NCBI GenBank assembly: GCA_000438155.1
Contig: FR902967.1
Coordinates: 2,976 to 25,864, forward strand
Origin: Firmicutes bacterium CAG:95
Lineage (GTDB): Bacteria > Bacillota > Clostridia > Lachnospirales > Lachnospiraceae
Reading direction: 5' to 3'
Length of the DNA: 22,889 nucleotides
A model generated the notes under the pieces. That model was not told the DNA's origin. It did not search any database and was given only the letters and a program-made list of their open reading frames with translations. Shown piece by piece: positions 1 to 6,614 of this stretch. The translations under genes and the position numbers were made by a program. Position 1 is the first letter of the stretch. The number at the start of each line of letters is the position of its first letter.

Positions 1-105
1 ATAGGAATGCCGTGCCAAGGTATTCACATGTAACATTTCCGGATTTTCATGGTAAATCATCTTACTCTTCGGGCTTCCGGCAGCCGCAATCTCTTCGATT
101 CTCAT
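1..105 (-). CDS. N-terminus of a GH2-type beta-galactosidase (partial)
   Basis: An open frame of 35 codons runs off the left edge. The ATG at 105-103 is preceded by a good Shine-Dalgarno sequence (AAAGGAG, about 8 nt upstream). The translation contains a stretch reading NPEMLHVNTLARHSY, which resembles the opening of glycoside hydrolase family 2 beta-galactosidases, where 'ENPxxLHVNxLxxxxY' introduces the sugar-binding domain. It is divergent from an AraC-type regulator, a common arrangement for sugar hydrolases. Only the first 35 residues are visible, so the family call rests on this short motif. The reading frame itself is well supported. Confidence 0.6.
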   Translation of the reverse strand, partial: MRIEEIAAAGSPKSKMIYHENPEMLHVNTLARHSY

Positions 106-287
106 TTGGGGTTCTCCTTTCGATACTGTGGGTATCTGCCTTATTTTCTTTTTAATACTTCACCATATAAATCTATTCTTTTACTCAATTGCAGACATTT
201 CGTGAAAATAATTTTGCCACTCATTGATGTGTCCGAATCGCTACATTGCTTTGCAATTTCTGCAATTCTCAAGCACCTCAAACTCCC

Positions 288-315
288 ATAAAATGCCATA
301 TTCACAGCATTTTAT
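288..315. repeat. 9-bp inverted repeat in the divergent intergenic region
   Basis: ATAAAATGC at 288-296 and GCATTTTAT at 307-315 are perfect inverted copies separated by 10 bp. They lie in the long leader of the minus-strand gene. This could be an operator or a weak RNA hairpin; no T-tract follows on either strand, so a terminator is unlikely. Confidence 0.35.
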
Positions 316-382
316 TACGTTTTCAGTGTTTGGCATGTCAATAAGTCTGAAATGCTCATTTGTGCAAGCACAATCGCATTTG

Positions 383-440
383 GACTTTTGACACTTACAT
401 CATAATATGGATTGACACAAAAGTCATGAAACCATATTAT
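383..440. promoter_or_regulatory. Two interlaced inverted repeats over the AraC promoter
   Basis: GACTTTTG at 383-390 pairs with CAAAAGTC at 418-425, and ATAATATGG at 402-410 pairs with CCATATTAT at 432-440. The second arm of the first repeat lies inside the second repeat, so the two cannot form together as a simple hairpin. TTGACAC also occurs twice as a direct repeat (388-394 and 412-418). The second copy is the -35 box of the regulator promoter and the last arm contains its -10 box. This layout suits a protein-binding operator, probably for autoregulation by the adjacent AraC protein and control of the divergent gene. Confidence 0.55.
412..440 (+). promoter_or_regulatory. Consensus sigma-A promoter of the AraC-type gene
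   Basis: TTGACA at 412-417, a 17-bp spacer and TATTAT at 435-440. Transcription would start near 447, giving an 80-nt leader before the ATG at 528. The -10 box overlaps an inverted-repeat arm, so a bound regulator would compete with polymerase. Confidence 0.7.
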
Positions 441-527
441 AGAAATATAACGATATGAATATGACTTGCTTTATTTTTGTTTCATTTTTATTTCATAAAT
501 ACTCTAATTTCAACCGAGGTATTCCCT

Positions 528-1349
528 ATGATTTTCTGTGACTATCCGATTATCGGCTCCGAAAAGGAGCTCCCTGTTTATTTAATGAATATGGGATTAC
601 AGCAATGTCAGGATCACGTGATCCGCAGGAACGGGTATCCCTGCCCCCAGATTCTGTTCTGTACAAAGGGCAGTGGTACCTTACTTTATGAAAATAAGAA
701 ATGTCTGATTCCACCAAATACGGTTCTCTATCTCCCGGCTGATTTTCCGCATGAATATTATCCGGATGAGGATGTATGGAACATTCACTGGATTGTCCCT
801 GCCGGGGATGCTCTTCCCCTGCTATTAGGAAATCTTGACATGAAAGAGCCGGGTATTTTCCATCTGACAGAAACTACCCGGCTGGAATATCTGTTCCGCT
901 CCATGCATGACGCCCTGCATTCGGACAATCTGCTTGGCAACTATCGTGCATCCGGACTATTATACTCCTTCCTTGTGGAGTTCAACCTTTGCATTTCCCA
1001 CAGGGAATCCGGCAACACCTATCATCCGGCACTAATCAAGGCCATTGATTATATCAACAATCATTATCAGGCTTCCATCACCATGGAAGAATTATGCAGC
1101 CACTGCGGTGTAAGCAAGCAGCATCTGTGTCTGCTCTTCCGCACCATGCTCCATACCCGGCCTATGGAATATGCTGCCAAACGCCGCATTCAGGTTGCCA
1201 AAGAGCTTCTTACCGGCACATCAATGACCATTGAGCAGATTGCAGCAGAAACCGGATTTTGTACCGCAAGCTATTTCTGTAAAATGTTCAAGCGCTATGA
1301 AGGAATTACCGCCGTACAATTTAAACGTGATTTTATTTCAACGGTTTAG
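528..1349 (+). CDS. AraC family transcriptional regulator
   Basis: A 273-residue cytoplasmic DNA-binding regulator. The N-terminal half (about residues 10-140) has the cupin-like AraC effector-binding pattern, including 'LIPPNTVLYLPADFPHEY', the usual proline-rich strand followed by a His. The C-terminal 95 residues form the double helix-turn-helix, with 'ITMEELCSHCGVSKQHLC' as the first helix pair and 'TIEQIAAETGFCTASYFCKMFKR' split over the second. The ATG at 528 was chosen over an upstream in-frame ATG at 477 because GAGG at 516-519 sits 8 nt before it. It is divergent from the likely beta-galactosidase gene, so it probably senses a galactoside or related sugar and controls that gene. The ligand is not deducible. 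Confidence 0.85.
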   Translation: MIFCDYPIIGSEKELPVYLMNMGLQQCQDHVIRRNGYPCPQILFCTKGSGTLLYENKKCLIPPNTVLYLPADFPHEYYPDEDVWNIHWIVPAGDALPLLLGNLDMKEPGIFHLTETTRLEYLFRSMHDALHSDNLLGNYRASGLLYSFLVEFNLCISHRESGNTYHPALIKAIDYINNHYQASITMEELCSHCGVSKQHLCLLFRTMLHTRPMEYAAKRRIQVAKELLTGTSMTIEQIAAETGFCTASYFCKMFKRYEGITAVQFKRDFISTV

Positions 1350-1351
1350 CC

Positions 1352-1401
1352 GCTGCCATATTCTATTGCAGCTTTACCAGATTGCAATAGGATATGACAG
1401 C
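1352..1401. terminator. Long hairpin between convergent genes
   Basis: CATATTCTATTGCA at 1357-1370 pairs with TGCAATAGGATATG at 1383-1396 (one G-U in RNA), extended by GCTG/CAGC outside a single mismatch. The loop is 12 nt. It lies just after the AraC stop and before the minus-strand hipA fragment ends, as expected of a shared terminator. No clear T-tract follows on either strand, so it may act as an mRNA 3' stabiliser rather than an intrinsic terminator. Confidence 0.45.
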
Positions 1402-1423
1402 AAAATCATATAAACAGAATACC

Positions 1424-1723
1424 TTATCCTTCCACTTCCATCACCTTAAACCGGCTGATCAAAAGATCCTCTTCCTCGTCAGGAGATGCGTCTGCAAATA
1501 TTCCAAATATATTCTTTTCCGCCGGGAACTGTCTTCCGGTGAATGGCAGCAATTCAGGATCCAGATTTAACTGCAGCTTATTTTCTGCCAGCCAATCTTT
1601 ATTATATTCAAACGAATATGCCTCTCCGCCCTTGATAATACCAACATTAAGTTTTCCAAGCAAAACAGGGGCATTGCCGGTAAAATGATCATAAACATAT
1701 ATGGTTTTCTCTTCTTTCGCCAT
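1424..1723 (-). pseudogene. HipA-type kinase, N-terminal fragment only
   Basis: The 99-residue product matches the N-terminal subdomain of HipA-family Ser/Thr kinases: a small beta domain ('IYVYDHFTGNAPVLLGKLNV', then 'SFEYNKDWLAE') followed by 'LPFTGRQFPAEKNIFGIFADASPD'. In full-length HipA (about 400-440 aa) that last motif continues into 'RWGR...' and the kinase core. Here it switches after ASPD to an unrelated acidic tail (EEEDLLISRF...) and stops 20 residues later, so the whole catalytic domain is missing. It overlaps the upstream hipB stop by one base (TAATG), as in intact hipBA operons. The fragment cannot be a kinase; whether it still binds HipB is unknown. Confidence 0.7.
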
Positions 1724-2049
1724 TACCCCTTCCTCCTTGAAGCTCTTTTTCTCGTCATAAGATTCAGGTCCTGCATCTGCCTTCCCATCTCATCATCTTT
1801 GGCTACAAGAGCCAGATCCCTGTCCATATTTCCAAGTGCATGCAACACTGCAGCATATATGCCAATGGCTACAGCAGGATTTCCAGACTCAACCTTCCAT
1901 AATGACGCTCTGCTTATTCCGGCACGTTCTGCCACTAACTCTGCCGACAAATCACGTCGTAATCTGGCCAGCTTAATCTGCTCGCCCATTGTCTTTAATA
2001 TATTTTCGGTTGCTGGTACTATATTATACGCTGCTTTTTTCATCGTCAT
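1723..2049 (-). CDS. HipB-like XRE-family regulator/antitoxin
   Basis: A 108-residue DNA-binding protein with an XRE-type helix-turn-helix at about residues 22-75 ('MGEQIKLARLRRDLSAELVA' then 'ERAGISRASLWKVESGNPAV'). The pattern and downstream coupling match HipB-type regulators paired with HipA toxins. Beyond the HTH, the chain ends in a basic tail (MTRKRASRRKG). An AAGGAAAG ribosome site precedes the ATG at 2049; an alternative ATG lies two codons later. Translation is coupled to the truncated hipA by a one-base stop-start overlap. Transcription probably starts near 2268, so the mRNA would carry a long structured leader. It probably represses its own promoter. Confidence 0.75.
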   Translation of the reverse strand: MTMKKAAYNIVPATENILKTMGEQIKLARLRRDLSAELVAERAGISRASLWKVESGNPAVAIGIYAAVLHALGNMDRDLALVAKDDEMGRQMQDLNLMTRKRASRRKG

Positions 2050-2268
2050 ACTTTCCTTCTTTTATGTAAATGATGTCGGGCTCAAAAGCCCCCGACCTTG
2101 ATACCTACGGATTGCTTCGTGCTACGCACGCCCACAATCCTACCCAATATTCGCATATTGGGGGATTATCATTCCACTTCTATACTCATATCGGGGCGGA
2201 TCCTAAGGTCTTTCACCCACTTATGAGCAAGCTCATGTGGGCTTAGACCTTTTGGCTCTGGTATTATG
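2050..2268 (-). ncRNA. Highly structured leader or small RNA upstream of hipB
   Basis: Read on the minus strand, this segment folds into four strong hairpins. D: AGGTCT/AGACCT arms at 2205-2251 enclosing CCCAC/GTGGG and ATGAGC/GCTCAT. C: an 8-bp perfect stem at 2143-2162 with a GCGA (GNRA) tetraloop. B: GGATTG/CAATCC at 2109-2140 enclosing CGTGC/GCACG. A: GTCGGG/CCCGAC at 2075-2096. GNRA loop and purine-rich unpaired segments occur only on the minus strand, and a consensus minus promoter lies just upstream, so this strand is the RNA. GCCCCGA (2197-2191) can also pair with TCGGGGGC (2095-2088), enclosing hairpins C and B and competing with hairpin A. It could be a cis-regulatory leader of hipBA or a free-standing transposon-type guide RNA (HEARO/omega-like). 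The exact family was not identified. Confidence 0.6.
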
Positions 2269-2274
2269 TATATT

Positions 2275-2303
2275 ATTATATACATTATCTCAATTTACGT
2301 CAA
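2275..2303 (-). promoter_or_regulatory. Consensus promoter for the structured RNA/hipBA
   Basis: On the minus strand TTGACG (2303-2298), a 17-bp spacer and TATAAT (2280-2275) form a near-perfect sigma-A promoter. The start point would be near 2268, immediately before the first hairpin. The -10 box lies in a 20-bp near-palindrome (ATGTATA/TATACAT, 2266-2285), a plausible operator for the HipB-like protein. Confidence 0.75.
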
Positions 2304-2325
2304 TAATAGTAAACAAACTAAAATT

Positions 2326-2364
2326 CTCTCTTAAAATAATCTCATAGAAATCATTTTAAGAGAG
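2326..2364. terminator. 12-bp perfect hairpin, possible terminator
   Basis: CTCTCTTAAAAT at 2326-2337 and ATTTTAAGAGAG at 2353-2364 are perfect inverted copies with a 15-nt loop. On the minus strand the stem is followed by AATTTTAGTTTG, a weak U-rich stretch. It would separate transcription of the broken HTH gene to the right from the hipBA promoter to the left. The T-tract is poor, so termination is uncertain. Confidence 0.4.
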
Positions 2365-2495
2365 GATTTATGCTTTGCCATTGTTCTCCTTGCTATTTAT
2401 TGTACTCTCATTTTATCTTAACACAGACTTTCTTTCCGGAAAAAGCAACTCCAAGCTTCAAAATATCACGAACTCCTTCTCCCTTCATTTCTGTA

Positions 2496-2682
2496 TCATA
2501 TCTCTTTTCTCTTTATATATTTTCCCGAAGTAACTCTTCCATCGGCCGGTTTCTTTGCATCCTCCGGAATTTGCCAGCATCTTCCCACCTTTATTGCTCC
2601 GCTGAGCTTTCCTGCCTTGCACAGAGCATAATGGTACGTTCCAATACTCCCACTCTGCCGCCAGTTGTTTACATGTCTTCAT
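2496..2682 (-). pseudogene. Small helix-turn-helix (excisionase-like) gene with two frameshifts
   Basis: Three reading frames read in succession give one coherent protein. Frame 1 gives MKTCKQLAAEWE, frame 2 gives VLERTI, and frame 3 gives YALCKAGKLSGAIKVGRCWQ then IPEDAKKPADGRVTSGKYIK. The composite is a typical 60-65 residue MerR/excisionase-like HTH protein of the Lachnospiraceae type. Two single-base losses (one G after GAGTGGGAG, one T after ACCAT) explain the shifts. GGAG lies 9 nt before the ATG at 2682. Read in one frame, the ORF would give a chimeric product ending at 2485. Relatives that I recall often sit beside Fic genes, but no intact Fic gene adjoins it here. Confidence 0.65.
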
Positions 2683-2730
2683 CTATATCAACTCCAACCA
2701 ATATATGTATAGTCATATCTTCTTACGCAC

Positions 2731-2816
2731 ATTATGCATATTCATCCGCAATATATCAATCACGTTTGATATATTGCGGATGAACGTCATTCAAATACAC
2801 TATTCAGTTATATGAA
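2731..2816. repeat. 86-bp dispersed repeat with palindromic core, copy 1
   Basis: The segment recurs at 14706-14792 in the same orientation with only a few differences. Its core is a perfect 18-bp inverted repeat: TTCATCCGCAATATATCA at 2741-2758 and its complement at 2767-2784, with an 8-nt loop. Similarity extends 10 bp to the left and about 32 bp to the right of the palindrome. It lies about 100 bp beyond the end of the sugar operon. No T-tract follows on either strand. It could be a small palindromic mobile repeat (MITE/REP type) or a recombination boundary. Confidence 0.75.
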
Positions 2817-2917
2817 CAAGCAGATTTACTGCAATTTTTATCTATCAAAACTGTATTCTGTAGATAACTGTTTTTGCTTAACTAAGTGACATTGGTTCTA
2901 GACAGTCACTAAACTTT

Positions 2918-3799
2918 TTAAACTTCTATTTTTCTAAGGTACTGTAAAGAATTTCTTACAGTCTGAACCACTTCCTCATTAGATGTTTCAAACGCCGGGC
3001 AATACTCTAAATACTGCGTTACATGTGCAGCGGGATGTTTCATGACTCTTCGCATCATCTCTGTTGTCACGATACCCGGATTATTAAATCCCCAATGACA
3101 ATCTGCAATTCCATCACACTGTTGCAAATGGCATGCTTTTACATAAGGACCACATACATCCAGCCAATACTCCATATCACTGGGCTCTCCGTTAAAAGAT
3201 GGACATAAAACATGTCCCCAATCCAAAACAAGTCCAATGGGAATATCTGTTTCTCCCTTTAATTGCTTCATTAATTCTAAAGAGTCAGAGGCTGTATTAG
3301 GTATTTCTGCTCTGACAGGTGTCGGTTCCAGGAGAATTTCCCTTAAACCTTTTTCCTTTCCATAACAACATAACTCTTTAATATAATCAATCATTTCCTC
3401 CCGTCTTTTCAAATAAGTACGTTCCTCTCTTAAATCCTCCTGACACATACAGCCGGCCGGCGTCCCAATGGATGGAATCTCCATAACAGAAGCCACATCT
3501 ATGGCTCTTTTAAAAAAATCCAAACCAATATTTCTTTCCAACTCCGTTCCGGCAAGAAGATTTCCATATACATAAGCAGCTGTTCCGGAAAAAGATGTCA
3601 CTATTTCAATATGACGCTTTCTAAATTCCTTTGCATAATTTACTGCAATAATGTTTCGTCGTTTTTCATCCCACCATGGATTGACCATATCCCAAGAAAA
3701 CATTACCTTTTTTATATCGAGTGAATCCACAAAATCTGCTAATGTCTCAGGGTTTTTCCACCTTTTATTGCAAAAAGACAAGCATAATCCCAATTCCAT
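2918..3799 (-). CDS. Xylose-isomerase-like TIM-barrel sugar isomerase/epimerase
   Basis: A 293-residue protein of the AP-endonuclease-2/xylose-isomerase-like TIM-barrel superfamily, which contains ketose 3-epimerases, IolE-type dehydratases and hydroxypyruvate-type isomerases. Likely divalent-metal ligands are E158 (ILLEPTP), D193 and H196 (LDWGH), H224 (ACHLQQCDG) and E265 (YLEY), the usual order on successive strands. It is cytoplasmic with no signal sequence. It is the last gene of the operon, 60 bp after the SIS gene, with GGGAGA upstream of the ATG. Aldose-ketose isomerisation or epimerisation of the imported sugar, before or after phosphorylation, fits the context. The substrate cannot be read from the sequence. 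Confidence 0.75.
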   Translation of the reverse strand: MELGLCLSFCNKRWKNPETLADFVDSLDIKKVMFSWDMVNPWWDEKRRNIIAVNYAKEFRKRHIEIVTSFSGTAAYVYGNLLAGTELERNIGLDFFKRAIDVASVMEIPSIGTPAGCMCQEDLREERTYLKRREEMIDYIKELCCYGKEKGLREILLEPTPVRAEIPNTASDSLELMKQLKGETDIPIGLVLDWGHVLCPSFNGEPSDMEYWLDVCGPYVKACHLQQCDGIADCHWGFNNPGIVTTEMMRRVMKHPAAHVTQYLEYCPAFETSNEEVVQTVRNSLQYLRKIEV

Positions 3800-3859
3800 T
3801 TAATATCTATCTCCCTTTTCTTTCGTTCAAAACCATTCCCGCAACACTTAATACTCACC

Positions 3860-4411
3860 CTATTCCAGGTTCGCATGTCTTGCTTTCATTGTTTCATTTG
3901 TTTCACCAAGCGACTTCATTAATTCCATAACTATGATATCTAATAATAGAAGCACACTTTGTTCAAATAAGCTTCCCATAGGCTGTACAGAGAAACTTTC
4001 CGAATCTGTCGAGAATTTTGCTACTGCCGCTGGTATTGTCACAACAAGATTACTGTTCTGAGCAATTTCACCTTTTGTATCTACCGTTAACAATACCACC
4101 TCTGCTCCAGCCTTTATTGCTTTACTTTCATACTGTACCAGGGTTTTTGTATTTCCGGAACCTGACAGAATTAACAGTAAATCCCCGGGCTGGATAGCCG
4201 TTACTGTTGTTTCACCAACCAACATTGCCTGCAACCCTAATTGTGCCAGACGCATGGCAAAGCACCCCGCAATCAATCCTGAACGTCCCATTCCTGCAAT
4301 ATACACCCTTTTTGCCTGTAGTAACTTTTGTTTCAACTGAACCCGTTCTTCCTTCTCTACAGAATAAAGTGCTCTTTTTAGCTCTTCCAGAATCCATTCA
4401 TAGGAATCCAT
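3860..4411 (-). CDS. SIS-domain phosphosugar isomerase, HxlB (6-phospho-3-hexuloisomerase) type
   Basis: The 183-residue single SIS domain has the length and layout of 6-phospho-3-hexuloisomerases. 'VYIAGMGRSGLIAGCFAMRL' forms the first strand and phosphate-binding turn, 'LLILSGSGNTKTL' is the Ser-rich phosphate loop, and 'SLFEQSVLLLLDIIV' is the conserved helix holding the catalytic Glu in this family. HxlB interconverts 3-hexulose-6-phosphate and fructose-6-phosphate. No HxlA-type synthase accompanies it here, so it probably acts on the phosphosugar made by the upstream kinase and epimerase. Its ATG is two bases after the kinase stop, with the ribosome site inside the last kinase codons, so translation is tightly coupled. 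Confidence 0.8.
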   Translation of the reverse strand: MDSYEWILEELKRALYSVEKEERVQLKQKLLQAKRVYIAGMGRSGLIAGCFAMRLAQLGLQAMLVGETTVTAIQPGDLLLILSGSGNTKTLVQYESKAIKAGAEVVLLTVDTKGEIAQNSNLVVTIPAAVAKFSTDSESFSVQPMGSLFEQSVLLLLDIIVMELMKSLGETNETMKARHANLE

Positions 4412-4413
4412 AC

Positions 4414-6081
4414 TTATCTCCTCACTTTTTCTTTCATGTCATGTAAATGATACATCACTCTGTTACTTCCAAGACCAAAATAATCATGTAATTTTCGATA
4501 TTCCTCATATAAACAATTATAAATCTGCACATGCTGTGGAATAGGGTAATATACTTTTTCAATAGGTGCTTTCATATTAGTAACTGCCTCAAAAATAGTA
4601 TTATAACCACCGCCGTCTTTTCCTGCTGCCACAGTTCCAAACATGGCACTGCCCAGTGCCGGCCCCTGCGATACCTTTGACACAGATATAGGTATATTCA
4701 ATACATCCGCATATATCTGCATCATCAATGGATTTTTCTTGCAAATTCCGCCAGAAGCTAAGACTTCATTTATTCTCACACCATATTTTACAAACTGTTC
4801 TACATTTACTCTGGTACCAAAGGCAATACTTTCCATTAAAGCTCTATAAATATCTTCTGATCTTGTAGACAATGTCATCCCCAATATGCATCCACTCAGG
4901 TACATATCATCCAATATGCAGTTATTTCCATTCCACCAGTCTAAAGCAATAAGCCCGCTTTCCCCCGGCTCCATCTTTTCTGCTTTCTCTGTCAATATCT
5001 GATGCCGAGATACCTTACGCTGCCTGGACTCTCTTACGTACTCTTCACTACAGCAATGATTGACAAACCATGCCAGTATATCACCACCAGCTGATTGTGC
5101 TCCTTCATGGGCAAAGAATCCGGGCAAAATACCATCCTTTGCTTTTCCACACAGCCCTGGAATATTTCTTCCTTCCTGCTCAACTAAAATCTCACATACG
5201 GATGTACCTACAATCAACAGCATTTTCCCAGGCTGATCAATCCCTACGGCAGGCAAACTTGCATAAGCATCTACCATACCTGTACTGACCGGAGTTCCCT
5301 CAGACAGCCCTGTCATCTCTGCCATCTTAGCAGTTAATCCTCCCGCTTTTGCAGCAACAGGCAAAAAATTTTTTCCCAACTTATCAATCACTTTTTCTTC
5401 AAACCCGGCTTCTACTTTACGGAAAAAATCTTTGGTCGGAAAACCCGTCTGCTGATCCCATATCGTTTTAAACTCCATGGTGCTGTAACTGTGACTTTCT
5501 ATGCCTGTAAGCATCCAGACAATCCAGTCTGCAGCCTCTATCCAGACACTCATGCGATCATAAATCTCTCTGTTTTCCTGATATATCTGCAATAATTTTG
5601 GAATACCCCATTCCGATGAAATTTTTCCCCCAAAATTATCAAGCCATGGCTGATTTGTTTTTCTTGCAATCAGATTAATCCTATCCGCTGCCTTTTGTGA
5701 AGCATGATGTTTCCAAAGAATCGCATAAGCAAAAGGATTGTTTTTATATTCTGGCAGAAAACACAATGGTGTCCCATTTTCTAAAACAGACAGCATGGTA
5801 GAAGATGTAAAATCTGTTCCGATTCCAACTATCTGCGATCTTTCCACCCCTGTATTTTTTAAAAGCTCTGGAATAACCTTTTTCAATGCATCCAGGTAAT
5901 CCTCAGGGTGTTGTAATGAAAATCCCTCTGGTAAAAGTGTTCCATCTGGCATACTTTCCTCAATCACCCCATGCGGATAGATAAATTCGCTTTCTGACAA
6001 TATCTTTCCATTCTTAACATTTACTAATACAGCTCTTGCCGAGAGCGTTCCAAAATCTATTCCAATACTATATTTTTCCAT
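4414..6081 (-). CDS. FGGY-family carbohydrate kinase, ribulokinase (AraB) type
   Basis: A 555-residue ATP-dependent sugar kinase. The N-terminal phosphate-binding strand is 'IGIDFGTLSARAVLV', and the first FGGY domain contains 'GIGTDFTSSTML' and 'ADWIVWMLTG', all AraB-like. The second domain has 'KMLLIVGTSVCEI' and the adenosine-binding 'ASGGICKKNPLMMQIYADVL'. Length and motifs fit ribulokinase, which phosphorylates several 2-ketopentoses. No AraA or AraD partner is present, so a classic arabinose pathway is unlikely; a pentulose or hexulose supplied by the transporter and TIM-barrel enzyme is more plausible. The ATG at 6081 has only a weak GGGG site and lies 26 bp after the yjbQ-like gene. 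Confidence 0.85.
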   Translation of the reverse strand: MEKYSIGIDFGTLSARAVLVNVKNGKILSESEFIYPHGVIEESMPDGTLLPEGFSLQHPEDYLDALKKVIPELLKNTGVERSQIVGIGTDFTSSTMLSVLENGTPLCFLPEYKNNPFAYAILWKHHASQKAADRINLIARKTNQPWLDNFGGKISSEWGIPKLLQIYQENREIYDRMSVWIEAADWIVWMLTGIESHSYSTMEFKTIWDQQTGFPTKDFFRKVEAGFEEKVIDKLGKNFLPVAAKAGGLTAKMAEMTGLSEGTPVSTGMVDAYASLPAVGIDQPGKMLLIVGTSVCEILVEQEGRNIPGLCGKAKDGILPGFFAHEGAQSAGGDILAWFVNHCCSEEYVRESRQRKVSRHQILTEKAEKMEPGESGLIALDWWNGNNCILDDMYLSGCILGMTLSTRSEDIYRALMESIAFGTRVNVEQFVKYGVRINEVLASGGICKKNPLMMQIYADVLNIPISVSKVSQGPALGSAMFGTVAAGKDGGGYNTIFEAVTNMKAPIEKVYYPIPQHVQIYNCLYEEYRKLHDYFGLGSNRVMYHLHDMKEKVRR

Positions 6082-6107
6082 AGTCTACCCCATCTTATAA
6101 GTAGAAT

Positions 6108-6611
6108 TTATTCTCCGATTATCTGAATTTGGACCATTCTCTCCCTTTCTCTGACCTGGTCCCAGTCAATCATATACACATGACCAAATTCTCCCAAATC
6201 TGGTCTTCCGTTTTCAATCACAATGCTTTCTGACCTACCAAAAATGCAGGATCTCAAGTGCGCATCCGTATTTAAACATGTCCATTCGCCAACTTCACCT
6301 ACCTCATTCATTGCAAAGTCAATATGCTTAGGTCCTGGATGCATATATTGACCCTCTGACCGGCAGGTAGGAATCAATTTCTCCATTACATTGCAGATAT
6401 CCTGCTGCAAATATTCCAAACCATAATAATTTTTATCATGGGAAAGTTCCTGAATCATAATAGAGCAAGTTGTATGGTGCGAATAGACAACACATATACC
6501 TGATTTAGCTCCTGAATTTTGAATTGCTTTCCTAATTTTATCAGAAATATCAAAAAAAGTAGGATGGCAAACCTCTGAATTTACTTTTATTTTTTCGTTA
6601 TAACAAATCAT
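6108..6611 (-). CDS. YjbQ/UPF0047 family protein
   Basis: The 167-residue product carries the hallmarks of UPF0047 (YjbQ, called secondary thiamine-phosphate synthase in databases). These are 'VVYSHHTTCSIMIQE' with H45 and H46, a central 'HPGPKHIDFAMNE', and the C-terminal 'NTDAHLRSCIFG' and 'GEFGHVYMIDWD'. The conserved histidines form a probable metal site. The family's true reaction is unsettled; weak thiamine-phosphate synthase activity has been reported for some members. Its position inside a sugar operon, with its ribosome site overlapping the epimerase stop codon (GGAGGATAA), argues for a role in this pathway rather than thiamine synthesis. No thiamine gene is nearby. Confidence 0.85.
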   Translation of the reverse strand: MICYNEKIKVNSEVCHPTFFDISDKIRKAIQNSGAKSGICVVYSHHTTCSIMIQELSHDKNYYGLEYLQQDICNVMEKLIPTCRSEGQYMHPGPKHIDFAMNEVGEVGEWTCLNTDAHLRSCIFGRSESIVIENGRPDLGEFGHVYMIDWDQVRERERMVQIQIIGE

Positions 6612-6614
6612 TTC

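Noticed and set aside
49..291. An 80-codon plus-strand ORF at the left edge
   Set aside because: It overlaps the start and ribosome site of the minus-strand beta-galactosidase-like gene and has no ribosome site of its own.
2050..2268. Retron msr-msd RNA
   Set aside because: No adjacent reverse transcriptase gene and no long terminal inverted pair closing the whole RNA as in retrons.
2370..2783. A 137-codon plus-strand ORF across the HTH pseudogene
   Set aside because: It runs antisense to the reconstructed HTH gene and ends in the palindromic repeat; the Ser/Tyr/Pro-rich product looks like noise.
2741..2784. The 18-bp palindrome as a classic intrinsic terminator of the sugar operon
   Set aside because: No T-tract follows on the minus strand, and the same unit recurs upstream of the operon, where a terminator is not expected.
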